From assembly GCA_035949375.1 (NCBI GenBank), contig DASZIG010000081.1, forward strand, positions 1 through 64,000: a stretch of 64,000 bases of DNA, read 5' to 3'. Shown piece after piece: positions 59,724 through 64,000 of the stretch. The first letter of the stretch is position 1. Each line of letters opens with the position of its first letter. This DNA is from Gp13-AA77 sp035949375 (GTDB lineage Bacteria > Acidobacteriota > Terriglobia > UBA7540). The position numbers were made by a program, and so were the translations under genes. The notes below the pieces were generated by a model. The model did no database searches, had not been told where the DNA came from, and saw nothing but the letters and a program-made list of their open reading frames with translations.

Positions 59724-60578
59724 TTAAGGAGCCGGTTTGGCGGGAGCGTGGGCGTCACTCATCTGGGCTTGGCCGTAGTAGTGTTCGTAGTAGCCCGAAT
59801 AGCGCCTCTCGAGCCCTTCCACGCCGTTTAAAACAATACCGAGGACGAATTTGGGACCAAGCAACTGAATCGCCTCTTCCAGTTCCTCACGTGGGGTTTT
59901 CCCCGCCCGCGCGATGAGCAGGCACGCATCCGCTTGCGCCTTGACTACCAGGGCATCGGTGATCGGGCTGGTAGGTGTGGAGTCAATCACGATCCAATCA
60001 AACGCCTGGGACAAAGCTTCAACACACTGAGTCATACGCTCGGACTGAAGGAGTTCCCCGGGATTGGCGGCGATCGTACCGGCCGGCAACAAGTAGAATT
60101 TCAGGGGATCAATTTGCCTGATGTTGGTCATGACGTCTGAGCCGCCGGCCAAGTGGTCCGACAGCCCTGGCCACGGCTTCAGTCCGAGCCGGCGCGTCAA
60201 CGAAGGGCACCGCAGGTCGGCCTCAAGCAGCAAGACCTTCCGTTCTCCATCGCGGGCGAGGGTACTGGCCAGGTTTAGGGCTACGGTGGACTTCCCATCT
60301 TCGGGTGAGGGACTGGTAAGGAGCACAGTTCGCAGTCTCCCATCACCGCGCAGCTTTTCAAGATGCATTCGGAGCAAACGATAGCGGTCCGCAGCCAGGC
60401 CGTCGGGGCTGCTCCAGACGACCAACCGGCTTTCCGGACGGATTTGGGCTCTTTCAACCGGAATGCTCTGGAGTCCCGACGTTTCTCCGCTCTCGTTGCG
60501 AGGAAATTCGGACCCAATGAAGTCCCCGTCACCATCGTCGTCCCTAATCTTGCGCAGGGCCTTCAACAAATGATTCAT
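59724..60578 (-). CDS. Wzc/CpsD-like BY-kinase domain protein (exopolysaccharide tyrosine kinase)
   Basis: Cytoplasmic P-loop kinase controlling polysaccharide polymerisation. Walker A is SPSPEDGKSTVALNL (Lys96), Walker A' has VLLLEADLRCPSL and the Walker B-like strand is FDWIVIDSTPTSP. A Tyr cluster (RRYSGYYEHYYGQ) near the C-terminus is the likely autophosphorylation site. The RLLRMHLEKL segment resembles the oligomerisation motif of the family. CAGGAG precedes the ATG. It has no membrane part; the Wzz-like protein encoded upstream supplies it, as in Gram-positive-style split systems. Confidence 0.91.
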   Translation of the reverse strand: MNHLLKALRKIRDDDGDGDFIGSEFPRNESGETSGLQSIPVERAQIRPESRLVVWSSPDGLAADRYRLLRMHLEKLRGDGRLRTVLLTSPSPEDGKSTVALNLASTLARDGERKVLLLEADLRCPSLTRRLGLKPWPGLSDHLAGGSDVMTNIRQIDPLKFYLLPAGTIAANPGELLQSERMTQCVEALSQAFDWIVIDSTPTSPITDALVVKAQADACLLIARAGKTPREELEEAIQLLGPKFVLGIVLNGVEGLERRYSGYYEHYYGQAQMSDAHAPAKPAP

Positions 60579-60706
60579 TCGATCGTTCTCCTGAAGCGTT
60601 TCCGACCGCCGGTCGCACCCTCACCGTGACGGTGCGGGACTTGCGCGGCTGTCAATGCCAGGCGACCTTGTTCCGGTCGGAGATCCGGTGCTGCCCGTCC
60701 TCTTGT

Positions 60707-62302
60707 TTAACCGCGCAGGTAGACAAAGAATTCGGCGGCCAAGGCAATCACCAGCAGACTCGACGCCGCAACCCACTCGGCGGCCCGATTCTGAAAGCGC
60801 TTCTTTTCCTCTGCCGCGGTCAACGCCAGCGGCACGCCCAGGATCAAGGGAAGCTTGAACAGCTTTTGAACCGCTTCTTCAGAGCGCAGGGAATGATCGA
60901 AGGAATCGATCAGGAACGCTAAAGCGGCTCCAAGAAGAAGCCCGGCCGCAGCCCCGCCCAGAGCGATCTTGCCCCGCTGCGGGCTGGACGGTTTGCCCGG
61001 CCGGCTCGGCTGATCCACCACCCGAAACTGCTGCCCCTGCTGCCGCTCGGCCAGGCTGGTGGCCATTTCCGACTGCTTGAAATTGCCCAGCAGATCATCG
61101 TAGGTTTTCTTCGCCAGGTCGTAGCCCCGCAGTATGTCTGACAGTTGCTGCTGGCGCACGGGAGTCTGATTCAACCTGCGCTCATATTCAGTAATCTGCA
61201 ATTCCAAGCGCCGCTGGCCCTTCGTCAGATCATCGAGTTGCATCTGATTGGCTGCGAGCTGGCTTCTGACCTGTGCTTCGGAGCCACTCGCCGCAACTCC
61301 GTCGGAAGCCGCTGTGGGTGCGCCGTCCGCCTTGGAATCGGAAGCTGGTTGTTTCAGGCTGGCGAGCAACGCCTTCTGGCGCGCAATCTGGCTGTCGACC
61401 TCGACCACGTCAGGGTACTGCGGGCTGAAACGCGCGAGTAGCGAGGCGCGCTCGGTTTCGAGCCGCTGCAACTCTTGCTGCGCAGCTGTCACGGGGTCTG
61501 CGGTCACACCGGACTCGGACCCCGGGACCCGGAACGAGTCCAGGTTGTGGTACTGATCGAGCAGCGACCGCAGGTACGTGCGTTGCTCCTGGGCCCGGCT
61601 CATCTCGGTCACAGTATTTTGCAACTGCATGTGCAAGCCGGAAAGGATGCTCAGATTTTCCTGTTCCTGTTCCGGTAGTTCGCCCAGATTGGTCATCTTG
61701 AAATCCCGAAGTCGCTGCTCCTGCTCCTTAAGGTCCGTTTCCGCGGACGCCAATTGATCTTTCAGGAAGCCGGTGGTCCCCACGTCCTGCTGCTCCTGGA
61801 GTTTCAGATTCTCACCAATGAATAATGAGGTGAGGCGGTCGGTCACCCGCTGGGCACTCGTAGGATCGTCACCGGTGAAGGCGATCTTGAAGGCGTTGAC
61901 GTCCTTTTCACTGACATCTTTCTGAATGGGAGTGATCTGGATGTTCTTCCGCATCAGCTCCACCAGGCCGTCTTCGCCGAAGCGCCGCCCGTCGCGCTGG
62001 TAGAGGTTGAACTCAGTAATCATGCCGAGCAAGCGCGAACGAGACAGCACCGCCTGGGTAAGCGAATCGAGGGCCTCCCGGACGCTGTAAGTTGTATTGG
62101 GTACGACGTATCTCTCCGGCACCTGCTGCTCGACCACCAGAATGGTAGCCTCCGACGTGTAGCGGTTGGGCAGCAGGAGCGATCCCAGACCCACTGCGAC
62201 CGTCACGCTCCAAGCCGCCCCCAATATCCACCACCGCCGCCGAAGGGCAATGTGCAGCAGGCTTTGAATGGTCTTGCCGACGTCTTGCGTTTCTTCGGGC
62301 AT
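60707..62302 (-). CDS. Wzz/GNVR-type polysaccharide chain-length determinant
   Basis: Inner-membrane polysaccharide co-polymerase with a long periplasmic domain. An N-terminal helix (about 24-45, ILGAAWSVTVAVGLGSLLL) is followed by the Wzz domain (YTSEATILVVEQQVPERYV). A large coiled-coil stalk spans about 180-400. The GNVR region (LAKKTYDDLLGNFKQSEMA, VVDQPSRPGKPSSPQRGK) leads into a second helix, and there is a final C-terminal helix. It has 531 residues. It follows the VanZ-type gene by 7 nt, and precedes the kinase gene by 128 nt. Confidence 0.92.
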   Translation of the reverse strand: MPEETQDVGKTIQSLLHIALRRRWWILGAAWSVTVAVGLGSLLLPNRYTSEATILVVEQQVPERYVVPNTTYSVREALDSLTQAVLSRSRLLGMITEFNLYQRDGRRFGEDGLVELMRKNIQITPIQKDVSEKDVNAFKIAFTGDDPTSAQRVTDRLTSLFIGENLKLQEQQDVGTTGFLKDQLASAETDLKEQEQRLRDFKMTNLGELPEQEQENLSILSGLHMQLQNTVTEMSRAQEQRTYLRSLLDQYHNLDSFRVPGSESGVTADPVTAAQQELQRLETERASLLARFSPQYPDVVEVDSQIARQKALLASLKQPASDSKADGAPTAASDGVAASGSEAQVRSQLAANQMQLDDLTKGQRRLELQITEYERRLNQTPVRQQQLSDILRGYDLAKKTYDDLLGNFKQSEMATSLAERQQGQQFRVVDQPSRPGKPSSPQRGKIALGGAAAGLLLGAALAFLIDSFDHSLRSEEAVQKLFKLPLILGVPLALTAAEEKKRFQNRAAEWVAASSLLVIALAAEFFVYLRG

Positions 62303-62309
62303 GTCCTGG

Positions 62310-63548
62310 TTACCTGATCAATTTGGATTCGATAGGGGTGGCTCGTTTCAGAGGCCACTTCGAAGCGCGCTCGGACGGGTTCAATTCACTCTCCTGCCCA
62401 TGGTCACGCCGGGTAAACAGGCTCGCGAGGCGGCGCACCCCGATGTGGGGGCTCGTGCTGAGGCCCTCACACACTCTAGCCATGCAAGAAAAAAGCCCGA
62501 CGCCCGCGGCTGTTCCCATCGTGTTCGTCAGGACGTCGGTCAGGCCGGAATCGCGCGTGGGCAGAAACGCCTGCAGGGTCTCAATCGCCAGGCTGAGAAG
62601 TCCTCCAACGACGACGGTTGCGAGCACCGCGTGCCGGACGCGACGGGCGAACGACAGGTACGCGTATAGGCAGAAGCCCAGAGGGATAAAACCGCCGATG
62701 TTGATCACCACATTCTTCCAGTAGTTCCAACCCGGGTAGTATTCCTTCCACGGGCGCTTCAGGAAAGCCTGGCGCACTTCGAGGTAGCGGTCCGGAATCG
62801 ATAGGTCTGCCCCGGAAGCAAGCCGATTGTGGGCGACGTTTCCAGCGTGCTCGTCGAAGAGGTAGATCGCAACCGCACCTTCGTCGGGCGTCAGGGCCGG
62901 GCGTCCGGTTTGAGTCCAGGCCGCATAGTGTCGATAAATCTGGGCCGCGGCCAGCTCGCGGTGATAAATCGCCAGACCTCGCAGTTCCCCGGACCAACTG
63001 TCATTGTCCACCGGCGAATTTGCCACCACAAGCTGGCCTGAAAGGTCTCCGCTCGGGATGTGGAAGCGCGGATCCACCGCAACCGGAACCCCATCGATAT
63101 ATGCGCTGGTCCCGCGGCTACCCGAAGTCAATGTCACGAATAGTGGGTCGTGGCCGCCGAAGGCGCCTGCGGCCCGGAACTGCGGCGTTTTGCTCCTGTT
63201 TAGTTCGCTCCACGTGCTACCCTCTGCCACAAGATCGCCGTTCGCCTGACGCACCAACAAGCCCTGGGGACGCTGAGAATCGTACAATGCAAGAATCGTC
63301 TCGGAGTCATAGCCGTTCGTTGGCCGCAGCCATATCTCGAGGGTCCAGGCATTTCCTGCGGGTTCGTCGGAAAGGTCGATCGGTCCGAGGCTGACCATCG
63401 TTCCATGATCGCCAAACCTCAGTCCGCTGCCTTGCGCCAGCCAGGCGACGTCGTTTCTCGGGGAATGAAAGGGCCAGAGACACGCAACAAGAATGCCGAC
63501 GAAAACCAGAGCGCAGGTTACCCGGTACAACCCGGCTTGGGTCACCAT
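62310..63548 (-). CDS. VanZ-family membrane protein with LamG-like lectin domain
   Basis: First gene of the polysaccharide/exosortase operon. One N-terminal helix (about 8-26) is followed by an extracytoplasmic concanavalin/LamG-like domain (about 35-235, WTLEIWLRPTNGYDSETILALYD, SAYIDGVPVAVDPRF, GELRGLAIYHRELAAAQI). C-terminal VanZ-type helices (about 275-375) contain NVVINIGGFIPLGFCLY, SLAIETLQAFLPTRDSGLTDVLTN and NTMGTAAGVGLFS. The TRDSGLTDVLTNTMG core is the VanZ signature. It has 412 residues. Fusion of a lectin-like domain to VanZ suggests carbohydrate sensing or anchoring; the function of VanZ proteins is mostly unclear. Confidence 0.88.
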   Translation of the reverse strand: MVTQAGLYRVTCALVFVGILVACLWPFHSPRNDVAWLAQGSGLRFGDHGTMVSLGPIDLSDEPAGNAWTLEIWLRPTNGYDSETILALYDSQRPQGLLVRQANGDLVAEGSTWSELNRSKTPQFRAAGAFGGHDPLFVTLTSGSRGTSAYIDGVPVAVDPRFHIPSGDLSGQLVVANSPVDNDSWSGELRGLAIYHRELAAAQIYRHYAAWTQTGRPALTPDEGAVAIYLFDEHAGNVAHNRLASGADLSIPDRYLEVRQAFLKRPWKEYYPGWNYWKNVVINIGGFIPLGFCLYAYLSFARRVRHAVLATVVVGGLLSLAIETLQAFLPTRDSGLTDVLTNTMGTAAGVGLFSCMARVCEGLSTSPHIGVRRLASLFTRRDHGQESELNPSERASKWPLKRATPIESKLIR

Positions 63549-63828
63549 GCCTGATCCCGTCCGACCCCGGTCCGTCCGTACTTGTGCGTGTTTCTACGAG
63601 ACGGGTCTTTGCGCCCTCGCGCGCTGGCGGATGAACCTTGGCGCCACGTTCTCACTTTGCTTCACCCGTCCGATGGGCGTACGATGGAGCGAGTTCAAGG
63701 TGAAGCTCGACCGAACAGAGGGGGATTCCGGGGCGCTCTGACCGGTTGGAACGCTCAAGGTCCGTTGTATCAGAACCACAATCAGGAATCACGCCTTGGA
63801 CCATTTCGCGCGACCGGGGAGGCGTCCG
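63549..63828. other. Divergent intergenic region at the right edge
   Basis: 280 nt without a supported gene, between the VanZ gene and the class IV aminotransferase. Promoters for both directions must lie here. I see no clear palindrome. Confidence 0.5.
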
Positions 63829-64000
63829 TTGGCTATCGAGAACCCGTCCAGGACATGGACATTCTTTCAGGGCGACTGGCACGAGGGCAATCTGCGTATC
63901 ATGGGTGTACGAACCCACGCTGCATGGCTCTGTTCCATGGTGTTTGACGGCGCCCGCGCCTTCGAAGGCGTGACGCCCGATCTTGATCTTCACTGTGCTC
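63829..64000 (+). CDS. Class IV aminotransferase (branched-chain type), 5' part only
   Basis: Partial gene cut by the window end. The visible residues (TWTFFQGDWHEGNLRIMG, RTHAAWLCSMVFDGARAFEG, VTPDLDLHC) match the N-terminus of fold-type IV PLP aminotransferases such as branched-chain amino acid or D-amino acid transaminases. The likely start is TTG 63829: GGGAGG at 63817-63822 gives a 6-nt spacing, and homology begins within a few residues. The only ATG nearby is out of frame with the homology. Catalytic Lys lies beyond the edge, so activity cannot be judged. Confidence 0.8.
   Translation, partial: MAIENPSRTWTFFQGDWHEGNLRIMGVRTHAAWLCSMVFDGARAFEGVTPDLDLHCA

Noticed and set aside
63652..63993. 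Minus-strand frame of 113 residues at the right edge
   Set aside because: It is antisense to the class IV aminotransferase start, which has clear family motifs and a ribosome-binding site.

Overview
The window is a high-GC bacterial chromosome segment with dense coding on both strands. No rRNA, tRNA, prophage, insertion sequence or CRISPR array was recognised. The gene content points to Acidobacteriota (class Terriglobia or a close relative). The evidence for this is an Oar-type TonB-dependent receptor with a carboxypeptidase-like N-domain, a fused VOC-PP2C phosphatase, PEP-CTERM/exosortase genes, many secreted TPR proteins, and intergenic GTCAGTTGTC-type repeats. The assignment is an inference from content, not from a marker gene.

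Layout. 0-9.4 kb: exported GH3 glycosidase, BON/glycine-zipper envelope protein, GT2 and GT39 glycosyltransferases, glutamine-dependent asparagine synthase overlapping a transglutaminase-like gene. 9.4-16 kb: small hypothetical genes, a lipoprotein, a class III aminotransferase, then a minus-strand pair made of an FAD-dependent aromatic hydroxylase and an iodothyronine-deiodinase-like selenoprotein, and a B12-binding radical SAM enzyme behind a palindromic operator. 16-19 kb: an unusually gene-poor stretch with one secreted protein of unknown family flanked by two copies of a dispersed repeat, then a doubtful basic ORF. 19-33 kb: purH, a bifunctional RelA/SpoT homologue, VOC-PP2C phosphatase (frameshifted), DinB-like protein, a four-gene double ABC-2 exporter operon, an ECF sigma factor with a very large FecR-type anti-sigma factor, and a methyltransferase.

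33-55 kb is a galactoside-use region. It holds a GH36 alpha-galactosidase, an Oar-type receptor, a LacI-family regulator with twin operators, galK-galT, and a GH2 beta-galactosidase-like enzyme. Interleaved are three exported TPR proteins and a Tat-exported phosphatase-superfamily protein with its partner. Glycosidases would release galactose, and galK and galT feed it into the Leloir pathway.

55-64 kb is an exopolysaccharide/protein-sorting region: a secreted HYDIN/FN3 protein behind a structured leader, a PEP-CTERM protein with its own promoter, and a minus-strand run VanZ/LamG - Wzz - Wzc-like kinase - LuxR-type response regulator - exosortase. The right edge cuts a class IV aminotransferase.

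The most notable object is the deiodinase-like gene at 11943-12720. An in-frame TGA sits exactly at the catalytic selenocysteine position of the deiodinase family and is followed by a compact SECIS-like hairpin with a GGU loop. The gene also carries a +1 frameshift at a GGGCCC run. A second frameshift, in the VOC-PP2C gene, raises the possibility of assembly indels.
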